DNA of 64,000 nucleotides, taken from the NCBI RefSeq assembly GCF_002240415.1, contig NZ_CP020028.1, positions 248,001-312,000 of the forward strand, given 5' to 3'. The notes under the pieces were generated by a model. It was not told the origin of the DNA. It worked only from the letters and a program-made list of their open reading frames with translations, and made no database searches. Origin of the DNA: Paenibacillus kribbensis. GTDB lineage: Bacteria; Bacillota; Bacilli; Paenibacillales; Paenibacillaceae. The position numbers were made by a program, and so were the translations under genes. Each line of letters starts with the position of its first letter. Position 1 is the first letter of the stretch. Positions 50,250 to 58,574 of this stretch are shown piece by piece.

Positions 50250-51662
50250 ATGGTGCGGATAAATAAAATTGCGTTGCTCATTATGATATTTTCCATCCTA
50301 TGCGGCTGCATGCAATCGAGTAAAAGCCAAGTAGTGCAAGGTCTAAATGAAGACCACAGTTCAGTCCCGCAGCCCAAGAAACTTCCTCCAACAAAAAGAG
50401 CTATAAATTGGTTGCTTTTTGAAGCGGAAAATGGAAATATGCCCATGGAATATCTCACTGATATGGATGATCCTACAGGCAACACCTATATTGATTTGTA
50501 CGACATTATAGGTAAATTACATGCAAGTGAAGGTGAGACGTATCCTGAATATGAGTTGTATCTGGCTGGGTTCTCGGATGATGGCAGGCGTATTGCTTTA
50601 TTTAGAGAGTCGCAGGATTTGAATTATTTAATCATCAAAATCTTTGATTTATCTACCACTAAGAAAATGTATGAATTTAAGGTGCCGAATAGGGACTACG
50701 CCGTTATGTCTCCTGATTTACGTAAATGTGTTTATACAGAGGATGGTAACTTTTTTTATTATATAAACCAGAAGCAGATAACTAAGGCATTGGGGCATTT
50801 AAATGATGGCTCTCATATTCATTTTCCAGTATTTTCGCCTGACAGTAACCAATTTGCTCTTCTAGATAGTAGCCATAATGTATTGATCTATGACTTGTCC
50901 AAGAACAAGCTAATCCAACAAATCAAGCTAGGATTAGAAGGAATACAGATTGAACAGTGGCTTTATAACGATCAATTGGTTCTCTCTTCCTACGAGAGGG
51001 ATAAGACATATATGTTGGATATCAGGACTGGGGAGAAGAAGTTACTAATGAAAGCCACAGAATCTCCTGTTATAACTTCGGATAACCACAGGGTTGCTTA
51101 TTTGAACTCGAAGGGTGAAATGCAACAACGAGACATCCAAACAGGTCTGCCTATAAAATACTCCAATGTATTCCACAGGATAGGCTATAACGTGTCCCCT
51201 ACACAATGGGTACAAACAACAACGGATTTAATGAAATATCGAAAAAACATCACGGCACAGAAAATTATTGCTTCATCTACACTTTCAGACCAAGCAGGGA
51301 ACTCTTATACTGCCGGGAGCATCATGGATGGAGATGCAAGCACAGCTTGGTGCGAAGGAGTTAAGGGAGACGGAATTGGGGAGTGGATCAAAATTGATTT
51401 CGGCTCTATGCAAGAACTGAAGGGGTTTGAGCTTATTAATGGTTTAGCTAAGTCATCTAATGCTTTCCAAGTAAATAATAGAGTTAAACGAATGAAACTG
51501 GAGTTTTCAAATGGGCAGACTTTGATGATAGATAATGATTTTATAAGCAACCAATTTCTTGATAACCCCATTCATACCTCATTCGTGAAAATAACGATTG
51601 AGACAGTAGAGCGAGGAACCAATTATCACGATACCTGTATGTCGGAGATACGATTTTTCTAG
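50250..51662 (+). CDS. Paralogous lipoprotein with propeller and discoidin (NADase-type) domain
   Basis: 470 residues from ATG 50250 (signal MVRINKIALLIMIFSILCGC, cysteine 20). The frame is open from ATG 50220, overlapping the previous stop, but that start places charged residues before the signal. It aligns along its length with the preceding protein: INWLLFEAENGNMPMEYLTD, VFSPDSNQFALLDSSHNVLI, IIASSTLSDQAGNSYTAGSI, TAWCEGVKGDGIGEWIKIDF, SFVKITIETVERG. The pair arose by duplication and has diverged strongly in the propeller but less in the discoidin part. Translational coupling is likely. Confidence 0.8.
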   Translation: MVRINKIALLIMIFSILCGCMQSSKSQVVQGLNEDHSSVPQPKKLPPTKRAINWLLFEAENGNMPMEYLTDMDDPTGNTYIDLYDIIGKLHASEGETYPEYELYLAGFSDDGRRIALFRESQDLNYLIIKIFDLSTTKKMYEFKVPNRDYAVMSPDLRKCVYTEDGNFFYYINQKQITKALGHLNDGSHIHFPVFSPDSNQFALLDSSHNVLIYDLSKNKLIQQIKLGLEGIQIEQWLYNDQLVLSSYERDKTYMLDIRTGEKKLLMKATESPVITSDNHRVAYLNSKGEMQQRDIQTGLPIKYSNVFHRIGYNVSPTQWVQTTTDLMKYRKNITAQKIIASSTLSDQAGNSYTAGSIMDGDASTAWCEGVKGDGIGEWIKIDFGSMQELKGFELINGLAKSSNAFQVNNRVKRMKLEFSNGQTLMIDNDFISNQFLDNPIHTSFVKITIETVERGTNYHDTCMSEIRFF

Positions 51663-51691
51663 CATTCCTAACAAAGGAGAAGGTATATAAA

Positions 51692-51938
51692 GTGGAAAAA
51701 TGAAATTTTAATCACCGGGAATAATGATGAAGTAGTGATTCGGCTGCTGGACGACCATGGGATCGAATTGCGGAGCAAGAAAGACATCCGTGTAAAAGCC
51801 GATGGAAACCTGATGTTCAATGCGGGTAACACAATACAAGTCACAGCGAAAGATGCCATCGGTTTAAAATGTAAAACGAGTCTGGTAGAAATGGATGGTA
51901 ACATCAAAATGACTGGAGAAAAAATAAAGACGCAATAA
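51692..51938 (+). pseudogene. Frameshifted beta-helical spike-tip fragment (VgrG/gpV-like C-terminus)
   Basis: GTG 51692, behind AAGGAGAAGG, reads only GTG GAA AAA TGA; with one A fewer in the five-A run the frame becomes V-E-N-EILITGNNDEVVIRLL and continues to 51938. The repeat pattern GIELRSKKDIRVKADGNLMF, NAGNTIQVTAKDAIGLKCKT, SLVEMDGNIKMTGEKIKTQ is a triangular beta-helix as at the end of VgrG-like and phage spike proteins. Only this tip is present. Either a disrupted gene or one expressed by slippage on the A run. Confidence 0.5.
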
Positions 51939-51966
51939 TTAAATCCATCGTGAGAGGTAATTAGTT

Positions 51967-52113
51967 ATGGCTAAAGTAACTACTGGAGCAGTCGTGAATG
52001 AGCAACCGCCAACCCAGGAAGATATAATTCAAGAATGGAAACGTAAAATAAGCAGAGGCGAATATCCTTTTATTTATGTAAATCAGCATAATACCAAAAG
52101 TGAAAAACGGTAA
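51967..52113 (+). CDS. Small hypothetical protein of 48 residues
   Basis: ATG 51967, 28 bases after the spike-tip fragment, with GAGAGGTAATT upstream. It encodes MAKVTTGAVVNEQPPTQEDI, IQEWKRKISRGEYPFIYVNQ and a basic tail. No known family. A terminator follows 23 bases later, so it ends the unit containing the two lipoproteins and the spike fragment. Confidence 0.6.
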   Translation: MAKVTTGAVVNEQPPTQEDIIQEWKRKISRGEYPFIYVNQHNTKSEKR

Positions 52114-52135
52114 ATGTGTCTTGTGACAACTGGAA

Positions 52136-52158
52136 GAGGCTCCTCAGGAGCCTTTTCT
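52136..52158 (+). terminator. Terminator of lipoprotein/spike unit
   Basis: GGCTCCT-C-AGGAGCC followed by TTTTCTG. Confidence 0.8.
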
Positions 52159-52383
52159 GCGTTTATCTGTGCAATCTTCTACTAACATACGGTTACAAAG
52201 ACCTATTTTACGGAAACTATGTACTATGACCAGATATACTGTCTCCAATGACTTTATACTTATTTTTCCTCTCGGCTATATCCCTCGTAAATAGGATGCA
52301 CTATAATAATACTACTTCTTAATATGGGAAAAATTAGACTTTACTATCGGCAATAACCTATTTTAAAAAATGGATTTTTTTAT

Positions 52384-52408
52384 AAAAAACCCTTCTTAGG
52401 AAGAAGGG
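52384..52408 (-). terminator. Terminator of small lipoprotein gene
   Basis: On the reverse strand CCCTTCTT-CCT-AAGAAGGG is followed by TTTTTTAT, overlapping the end of the lipoprotein gene. Confidence 0.85.
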
Positions 52409-52743
52409 GCCTTGTATTTGGGAACCTCACTGTCGATAAACCAATCCGGCCCGGAGACATCGATGACTTCTTTCGTTTTATAGTTATAGTAAATCGTAAT
52501 TTTGCTGTCTTCGTGACCTTTAATGTATCCATACAGATATATCCTTGAGTGGACGGCCGGATCATCTACAACATAATCCTTTAATATGAAATCGGCATCA
52601 TAGTGTTCTTTGATAAATTTCACGCCGATAGGAGTAGCGACATCTACTAATTCTTTTTTTTCGTTGTTAGACAAGTTGGAACAGCCTCCTAAGTACATAA
52701 CCATTAAAATAAGTGCCAGAATTAGTGGGGTTTTTCTGTTCAA
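52396..52743 (-). CDS. Small lipoprotein, candidate immunity protein (TilA-like position)
   Basis: 115 residues from TTG 52743, with AAAGGAG upstream. Signal peptide ends in the lipobox YLGGC (cysteine at about 21). The mature part (KFIKEHYDADFILKDYVVDD, IYLYGYIKGHEDSKITIYYN, YKTKEVIDVSG) resembles the small DUF1433-like lipoproteins of Staphylococcus and Bacillus. It is divergent from, and about 80 bases away from, a lipase whose domain order matches the type VII toxin TslA; in Staphylococcus aureus the lipoprotein TilA neutralises TslA at the membrane surface. Immunity is inferred from position and type only. Confidence 0.65.
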   Translation of the reverse strand: MNRKTPLILALILMVMYLGGCSNLSNNEKKELVDVATPIGVKFIKEHYDADFILKDYVVDDPAVHSRIYLYGYIKGHEDSKITIYYNYKTKEVIDVSGPDWFIDSEVPKYKAPSS

Positions 52744-52823
52744 GTTACAATTCTCCTTTTCTGGTAATCACCTTTTTTCATAACTCTATAATATATTTAC
52801 ATAATAGACAAGGTGGGAATGAT

Positions 52824-54266
52824 TTGACTTTTATTAGCGATAAAACATATTGGACCATTGCGGATAGAATATATGACCGGGAGTTGACTGCTAAAGACTC
52901 AAAAAGCAGGGTTGTTCCCGACTGGAAGATTATTGAACCTGAAGGGGCCATGCTGCATGACACTAATGGCTCAGGTTTTGATGCGACGGTTTTTTATAAC
53001 GAAAAAACCGATCAGGTGATTATAGGTTATAGAGGTACTGAGCCGCCTGATCGTCCAAAGTGGAGTGTGGCGATGGACTGGGGGACCGATATTAACGATG
53101 TCGTTGGTGGTCGTGCTAAAACGTTGGAGGAAGTCCATCAATATTATGAAAATAACAAGGGAGAGGTGGACAAACTCCCGCCACAAGTGCAAAGTGCATT
53201 TCATCAATATGAGGCACAGTACCAGAATAATCAATTTACACAAGCTCAAAATCTGTATGATGTAGTGAAGAAGCAATATCCTTCTGCTGAAATATCTACC
53301 ACAGGTCATTCTCTGGGAGGAGCGGAGGCGGAATATGTTGCGGTACGGAACGGGCTGTCCTCGGTCAGTTATAATGCACCAAGCATTGTACATTTGTTAC
53401 CGGATGATCTTCAAAAGAAGGTGAAAAACGGAGATTTTCAAAAGACGAATGTCGCTTATGTCAATCCGAAAGATACCATCGGTTCGGGAGCTAAGGATGC
53501 AAAGCCGCATGTGGGTACAACCTACTTTATAAATAATGATTATAAAACCGCTAATGAAGCCAAATTTACTATTCCTGTTTCGTTACCGATCAAAAGAGAA
53601 AATAAGTGGGCCGACTTTTTTTTGGGACCCAAATGGTCTCACATTGTTTACGTCCCGATTACGCTGCCTATGATGCAACAAGATCCCATTACAAAGTTCT
53701 ATAATTCGATAATGGGAGAAACAACACATAGCATGGATTATTTTTCATTTAATGCAGATGGAAATATCAGCAATCCATTGTACACGATGGACGGACAACT
53801 GGTAGAGGGCAACCCACGATTACAGGCATACGAGCAAAGGCTTGCGGCCGAGGCAAAATTTAAGGAAGTTATGGGCGATTTGGTTGAACACTACGGTGGT
53901 CAAATGGGTGCTTTCGGGCATCTTGCTGCTACTGCATTGGGAGTGAATATCATGGGAGCAGGGCAACGCGGGGCTTATTTTGTGGGCAACAAAAATGGAG
54001 GAACAATTCAATTAACACCCGAGGAGCTAAAGCATGCCGCCAATCAGATGCGTTCCAGCTTGCATGGGTTTTCCAGCGATACCCGAGCATCCATCCAGTT
54101 GTTTCAGGCTCATATCGGCACCAGTGAAAGTCAGTCTTTGACCCCGATTGCGTATAGTGCAACGGCGACGTTGGATCGGATTAATCGCTGGTACCAGGAA
54201 TCAATTACGGAGATCGCGGAGTATATAGATCGCAAGGGCCAGGAATTTACGATGGTGGATCAGTAA
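52824..54266 (+). CDS. Lipase-domain protein with C-terminal helical domain (TslA-like reverse type VII substrate)
   Basis: 480 residues from TTG 52824, six bases after AAGGTGGG; the frame extends further but without a site. Residues about 1-290 are a class-3-type lipase: VIIGYRGTEPPDRPKW, the nucleophile elbow TTGHSLGGAEAEYVA (serine near 163), NPKDTIGSG and KWSHIVYVP holding acid and histidine candidates. No signal peptide. The C-terminal ~130 residues (TPEELKHAANQMRSSLHGFS, ATLDRINRWYQESITEIAEY) look like a WXG100/LXG helical module. Toxin first and helical module last is the reverse of LXG toxins and matches S. aureus TslA, a secreted phospholipase. A WXG100-like gene follows 41 bases later. 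Confidence 0.75.
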   Translation: MTFISDKTYWTIADRIYDRELTAKDSKSRVVPDWKIIEPEGAMLHDTNGSGFDATVFYNEKTDQVIIGYRGTEPPDRPKWSVAMDWGTDINDVVGGRAKTLEEVHQYYENNKGEVDKLPPQVQSAFHQYEAQYQNNQFTQAQNLYDVVKKQYPSAEISTTGHSLGGAEAEYVAVRNGLSSVSYNAPSIVHLLPDDLQKKVKNGDFQKTNVAYVNPKDTIGSGAKDAKPHVGTTYFINNDYKTANEAKFTIPVSLPIKRENKWADFFLGPKWSHIVYVPITLPMMQQDPITKFYNSIMGETTHSMDYFSFNADGNISNPLYTMDGQLVEGNPRLQAYEQRLAAEAKFKEVMGDLVEHYGGQMGAFGHLAATALGVNIMGAGQRGAYFVGNKNGGTIQLTPEELKHAANQMRSSLHGFSSDTRASIQLFQAHIGTSESQSLTPIAYSATATLDRINRWYQESITEIAEYIDRKGQEFTMVDQ

Positions 54267-54307
54267 ATAGATCATCAACTGGAAGAACACAACAGGAGGC
54301 AAAAGAG

Positions 54308-54604
54308 ATGAGCAGAATATCTTTGAGCCTGGGGGATCTGCGGAGGGCTGTACAGCAGTGCGAGCAGCTCAAGCAAAGACTTCAGCATCAAGAGCAGCAG
54401 ATGAGAAATATTTATGGTCGTCTGCAAGACTGGCGGGGCGAATCGGCTGCTGAATTAACACGTAAAATGGAGGCATTTCTCCAGGGAACAACTGTACGAA
54501 TACAAGAATTGGACGAGCATAAAGAGCAGTTGAAACGTTATATTCGCAAAATGGAAGAAGCTGATCGACGGGAAGAGAAACGCAAACGTGCTGCTCAATG
54601 GTGA
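54308..54604 (+). CDS. WXG100-like small helical protein, candidate secretion partner
   Basis: 98 residues, AGGAGGC upstream. Two long helices are separated by LQDWRGESAAEL, in which W-R-G is the WXG turn of the ESAT-6 family (residue about 42). Heptad-like patterns (LRRAVQQCEQLKQRLQHQEQ; IQELDEHKEQLKRYIRKMEE) support a helical hairpin. WXG100 proteins pair with type VII substrates to build the export signal, like TlaA1/TlaA2 for TslA. No type VII membrane machinery (EssC, EsaA) is in the window. Confidence 0.8.
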   Translation: MSRISLSLGDLRRAVQQCEQLKQRLQHQEQQMRNIYGRLQDWRGESAAELTRKMEAFLQGTTVRIQELDEHKEQLKRYIRKMEEADRREEKRKRAAQW

Positions 54605-54658
54605 TAGGTAACCGCAATAGCTGTATTTTCCTTTGATGCACCGACAGCCGGAGATCAC

Positions 54659-54841
54659 ATGATCAGCTATATTTTTGTCTATATCCTGATGAGCTACCCG
54701 TTAGGAGTATTCATTTCATGGAGCTGTTGGTATTTTTATCATCGTTATGCCTTTAAGAAGGCGTATATTATAGCGAATTTTATGCTGCTGTGGCCGGCTG
54801 CCCTTGTAGTATCCTCATTGATTCAATCAGTTTTTTCATAA
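54659..54841 (+). CDS. Small membrane protein, 60 residues
   Basis: ATG 54659 behind CCGGAGATC encodes two hydrophobic helices (about 4-25 and 36-58; MISYIFVYILMSYPLGVFIS, WSCWYFYHRYAFKKAYIIAN). No family known. It follows the WXG100-like gene and may belong to the same unit, perhaps as a second immunity or accessory protein. This role is a guess. Confidence 0.65.
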   Translation: MISYIFVYILMSYPLGVFISWSCWYFYHRYAFKKAYIIANFMLLWPAALVVSSLIQSVFS

Positions 54842-55196
54842 AAAGTCTCCAGTCCAGCGCAGTTAGCTACATATTATAAAATAAACCGTACACCGTGTGG
54901 GGGGATTCCAGCGGAGTACGGTTAAATGTGCTTGGAAGAAATGACGTATTCAAACTACATATATAGTAGAAGAGAAAAATTATTCTCCCGGAATGGAGAC
55001 GAAAAAGGTGGTTATGATATCTCAGACCAAAAAACGCGAAAATATTCTAAACCTCTACAAAGTTCGACATATTGTTCGCTTTTTCGCATCATATGTTATT
55101 GAATCAGGGATTATGATTGCTATTTATCCTATATTTATGTATAATCTATCGTGTTGAAAGATTGATTGTACGTAATATGCTGATGAGGGTGGGTTC
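54842..55196. other. Intergenic region with one hairpin
   Basis: About 355 AT-rich bases. AACCGTAC and GTACGGTT (54887-54923) form an eight-pair stem with a large loop; no T run follows. Nothing else is recognised except a probable promoter for the DUF2294 gene near its right end (TATAATC at about 55140). Confidence 0.45.
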
Positions 55197-55541
55197 ATGA
55201 CGCTGCTCGACAGTAACGAAAGCAAGAAGCGGATGTGCCAGATTTACAATGAAGTTTCGAAGGAACTGTTCGGCTTCGGGACCACGCTGTTGCGGGCCAC
55301 CGTTGAGAACAACATAGTTTCCTTTGTGGCGAAGCACCGGCGTTCTCCACGCTCGGCGGCATTGGAAGTGGAAGCCCCCGGCTTGAAGCTGGAAGTGGAT
55401 TTCCGAATGTCCATGCTGTATAAAAAAAGACTTCGCGAAAAGCTGGTTGAGGATATGGGGCTCGATATTGAAGCTCTACTGCGCGATTACGATTCAGCAA
55501 CGCAGTGGGCAATCACGAACATCATACTGAAGGAATCCTAA
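55197..55541 (+). CDS. DUF2294 family protein
   Basis: 114 residues with GAGGGTGGG upstream. IYNEVSKELFGFGTTLLRAT, VENNIVSFVAKHRRSPRSAA, FRMSMLYKKRLREKL and LLRDYDSATQWAITNIIL match the uncharacterised DUF2294 family closely along the whole length. It has no signal or membrane helix. The function of the family is unknown to me. It precedes the purine importer operon but a terminator lies between. Confidence 0.85.
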   Translation: MTLLDSNESKKRMCQIYNEVSKELFGFGTTLLRATVENNIVSFVAKHRRSPRSAALEVEAPGLKLEVDFRMSMLYKKRLREKLVEDMGLDIEALLRDYDSATQWAITNIILKES

Positions 55542-55632
55542 TACAATTGGATATTCGGCTTTTCGCTTCGGATCTATCTGAGGGGAGAACCTGTTATAAC
55601 GCGCAGCGGGATCAACTTATTCTTTGTTTACG

Positions 55633-55673
55633 AAGAAAAGTATTCTTGTTTTACAAGAGTACTTTTCTTTTTT
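55633..55673 (+). terminator. Strong terminator before the importer operon
   Basis: AAGAAAAGTATTCTTGT pairs with ACAAGAGTACTTTTCTT (one wobble) around TTT, followed by TTTTTTG. Only 44 bases separate it from the next start codon, with no recognisable promoter there. It may end the DUF2294 transcript, act as an attenuator for the operon, or both. Confidence 0.85.
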
Positions 55674-55716
55674 GTGTCATTAGGTGTGAGAAATTAACAA
55701 ACAGGGGGAGTTTCTA

Positions 55717-56790
55717 ATGAAAAAATGGTTTAAAGGATTCGTGGCTGTGACCTTGGCATCTGTGGTACTGGCAGGTTGCGGCAGCAATGCTACTGGCGGT
55801 CAGACAGATGGAAAAAGCAGCTCAGCTGATGGGAAAAAGAAGCTGGTCATTTCCACGTGGGGCTTTTCCGAAGACTTTTTCAATAAAGAAGTATACGAGC
55901 CCTTTGAAAAAGAACATAACGTGGATATTGTCGTGGAAATTGGAAATAACGCAGAGCGGTTGAATAAAATCAGTCAAGGAAGTACGGATGTCGATCTGAT
56001 CTATCTGTCTGATTATTATGCGCAACAAGGGATTCAACAGGGGCTGTTTGAAAAGCTGGATCGCAGCAAGGTGCCAAACTTGAATCAAATCTATGATATT
56101 GCAAAAGCACCGCTGGGCGAGGATTATGGCCCTGCTTATACGGTGGGCCGTCTCGGTATTGCCTACAACCCGGAATTGGTGAAAAAGAATGTAACCTCTT
56201 GGGCTGATCTGTGGGGCAGTGAGTTTAAAGGAAACGTGACATTGCCGAACATTACAGCAACAGCTGGACCGATGATGGTAGATGCAGCCTCCAAGGTAGC
56301 GGGTAGTAAGGAGTTTAATGAAGATCAAGCTTTCGGGAAGCTGAAAGAGCTGAGCCCGAATATCGTTAAGTTTTATAGTAAAACATCCGAGTTCGTCAAC
56401 ATGTTCAGCCAGCAGGAAATCGCAGGCGGGCCGATTATGGAAATGTACTTCAAAGATTTGCAGGCAGCTGTGCCAGGGGCGAAATTTGTAGCTCCAAGTG
56501 AAGGTGCTTATGCAGTAATGAACACGATTAATGTAGTGAAAGGCTCCGACCAAAAGGAGCTGGCTGAGGAATTTATCAACTGGCAGCTGAGTAAGGAAGT
56601 TCAAGAGAAGTCTGCCAAGGCGAAAGTGGATTCTCCGGTGAACACGCAGGTGGTACTGTCCGGTGCTGATACAGAAGGAATTACGTACGGTACAGATGTG
56701 GTGAACAAGCTGACCAAGCTGGATATGAAATTCGTTAACGACCATATGAAGGCTTGGACAGACCGCTGGAACCGGGAAGTTGCACAATAA
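55717..56790 (+). CDS. PotD-like ABC transporter binding lipoprotein
   Basis: 357 residues with AGGGGGAG upstream. Lipobox LAGC (cysteine 21). The mature part belongs to the spermidine/putrescine-thiamine binding family: ISTWGFSEDFFNKEVYEPFE at the first strand, DVDLIYLSDYYAQQGI, LGIAYNPELV, SWADLWGSEFKGNV, INVVKGSDQKELAEEFINW. The polyamine family name is misleading here: the operon also encodes a nucleoside hydrolase and an adenine deaminase, so the ligand is probably a purine nucleoside or a related base. First gene of a six-gene operon. Confidence 0.88.
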   Translation: MKKWFKGFVAVTLASVVLAGCGSNATGGQTDGKSSSADGKKKLVISTWGFSEDFFNKEVYEPFEKEHNVDIVVEIGNNAERLNKISQGSTDVDLIYLSDYYAQQGIQQGLFEKLDRSKVPNLNQIYDIAKAPLGEDYGPAYTVGRLGIAYNPELVKKNVTSWADLWGSEFKGNVTLPNITATAGPMMVDAASKVAGSKEFNEDQAFGKLKELSPNIVKFYSKTSEFVNMFSQQEIAGGPIMEMYFKDLQAAVPGAKFVAPSEGAYAVMNTINVVKGSDQKELAEEFINWQLSKEVQEKSAKAKVDSPVNTQVVLSGADTEGITYGTDVVNKLTKLDMKFVNDHMKAWTDRWNREVAQ

Positions 56791-57719
56791 TGAAAAAAGT
56801 CATATTAGATGTAGATACAGGTATTGATGATGCGTTAGGTATTTTACTGGCAGCTAAAAGTGGTCAGCTGGATATCCAGGCGATTACTACGGTGTGTGGC
56901 AATGTTTCGCTGAAACAAGCAACATTGAACACATGCAAAATCCTCGACCTTTTGGATAGACCGGATATTCCGGTTTATCGGGGGGCAGAGGCACCGTTAA
57001 TACGTAAAGGGCTGCATGAGCACCGTGTACATGGAGAAGACGGGATCGGGGGCGCATTGAGTAAAGTGATCCCGGCCATATCGGAGTCCGAAGGTTTTGC
57101 TCCAGATATCATCATTGACACAGTGATGGCTCTTCCGGGAGAAGTGACGCTCATTTGCACCGGTCCGCTCACCAATCTGGCGCTGGCGTTGCTGAAGTGC
57201 CCCGAGCTGACGGAACGCGTCGATCAAGTTGTTTTTATGGGCGGTGTTATTCACGGCTGCGGCAATATTACGCCTGTGGCCGAATACAACATGTATGCCG
57301 ACCCTGAAGCGGCGCGGATCGTATTTCATGCCGGATTTAAACGGCTGGTACAGGTTGGACTGGATGTAACACGGAAAGCGCTGCTAACAGCGGATCATAT
57401 TGCCCGCCTGACCGATCCGGCCATTCGCAACTATGTGGCTGAAAGCACAGCCGTCTACACCAAACGATATGAGGAACGCAACGGGGTAAAAGCATGTGCG
57501 CTTCATGATCCGCTTGCCGTGGGCGTCGCGCTGGATTCGAGGCTGGTAGAAACCTCGCTGCTGTATGTCGACGTGGAAACCTCCAGCCGCTTGTGTGATG
57601 GACAAACGGTGGGCGATGTGCAGAACCGTCTCAATCATAGACCCAACATGAATGTGTGCGAGCAGGTGGATAGCGAAGCTTTTCTGGAATTATTTATCCA
57701 GGTGCTGAACAAGGAATAA
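56790..57719 (+). CDS. Purine/pyrimidine nucleoside hydrolase, IUNH family
   Basis: 309 residues. ATG at 56790 overlaps the previous TAA by one base (TAATG), implying coupled translation. MKKVILDVDTGIDDALGILL holds the DxDxGxDD calcium and ribose site. HRVHGEDGIGG near 75, LICTGPLTNLALAL, VVFMGGVIHGCGNITPVAEY (about 148-168) and the HDPLAVG histidine near 235 complete the active site. It hydrolyses imported nucleosides to base and ribose; adenosine would give adenine for the deaminase encoded at the end of the operon. Confidence 0.93.
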   Translation: MKKVILDVDTGIDDALGILLAAKSGQLDIQAITTVCGNVSLKQATLNTCKILDLLDRPDIPVYRGAEAPLIRKGLHEHRVHGEDGIGGALSKVIPAISESEGFAPDIIIDTVMALPGEVTLICTGPLTNLALALLKCPELTERVDQVVFMGGVIHGCGNITPVAEYNMYADPEAARIVFHAGFKRLVQVGLDVTRKALLTADHIARLTDPAIRNYVAESTAVYTKRYEERNGVKACALHDPLAVGVALDSRLVETSLLYVDVETSSRLCDGQTVGDVQNRLNHRPNMNVCEQVDSEAFLELFIQVLNKE

Positions 57720-57746
57720 TATTTTGATAACCGCAAGGAGCTACCC

Positions 57747-58568
57747 ATGAAGAAAACATACTTGTATTGGCTGCTGCTGCCAGGTCTGCTCTTTCTGGCG
57801 GTGTTCATGGTCATTCCGATTGTGCTGACGATCGGTTCGACCTTCGTACAGAACAGCTCTTTCACCCTAGAAGGCTATCTCCATTTCTTCAAGGACCCTT
57901 ATTTTCTGAAAATATTGCTGACTACGCTGGAAGTTAGTGTTGTTACGACACTTGTGTGTGTGTTGATGGGCTTCCCAACAGCTTATTATATCTCGCAAAA
58001 GGCTCCGCGTCGTAAAGGAATTTTACTGGCGCTGGCTATCTTTCCCTTGTTGACGAGCCCAGTGGTGAGGTCATTCAGCTGGATGGTCATTTTGGGCCGC
58101 AAAGGTTTGTTAAATAACGTGCTCCTCGGTTTGGAAATCGTGGACGAGCCATTGAATATTTTGTACACCCCGGCGGCGATGATTATTGGTCTGGTTCATT
58201 TGTTTTTGCCGCTGATGATTATTTCACTGATCGGTGTACTTGAAAATATCGACGGTGATCTCGTTCATGCTGCTCAGAGCCTCGGAGCTTCAAGGTTCAG
58301 CGCATTTCGTAAAATTGTATTTCCGCTGTCAGTGCCGGGTCTGATCATCGGAAGCATTCTTGTTTTCGTTGGCAGCCTGACTGCCTATACGACACCAGCA
58401 TTGCTTGGTGGCAAGCAGCGAGTTATCGCTACATTTTTGTATCAGAACGCGATGACGCTGAACGACTGGTTTTTAGCCTCCGTTATTGCAACTATTATGA
58501 TTGTCATTACATTTATCGTGGTCGGTCTCTTAAATAAGACGGCCCATAAACTCAATCCGAAGGGGTAG
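57747..58568 (+). CDS. ABC transporter permease, PotB type
   Basis: 273 residues with AAGGAG upstream. Six hydrophobic helices; LLLPGLLFLAVFMVIPIVLT at the N-terminus and the EAA-type loop HAAQSLGASRFSAFRKIVFP near 175 are typical of PotB subunits. It begins 28 bases after the nucleoside hydrolase gene and ends next to the PotC-type gene. With the binding protein, second permease and ATPase of this operon it forms a complete importer. Confidence 0.92.
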   Translation: MKKTYLYWLLLPGLLFLAVFMVIPIVLTIGSTFVQNSSFTLEGYLHFFKDPYFLKILLTTLEVSVVTTLVCVLMGFPTAYYISQKAPRRKGILLALAIFPLLTSPVVRSFSWMVILGRKGLLNNVLLGLEIVDEPLNILYTPAAMIIGLVHLFLPLMIISLIGVLENIDGDLVHAAQSLGASRFSAFRKIVFPLSVPGLIIGSILVFVGSLTAYTTPALLGGKQRVIATFLYQNAMTLNDWFLASVIATIMIVITFIVVGLLNKTAHKLNPKG

Positions 58569-58574
58569 GTGGAT

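Noticed and set aside
55542..55632. Known riboswitch in front of the PotD-like gene
   Set aside because: I compared the sequence mentally with purine, preQ1, guanidine, ZTP and fluoride aptamers and found no match; only the terminator is supported.
55822..56787. Reverse-strand frame of 321 codons
   Set aside because: It mirrors the PotD-like gene; the composition (His, Cys, Phe-rich) is typical of antisense shadows and no ribosome site is present.
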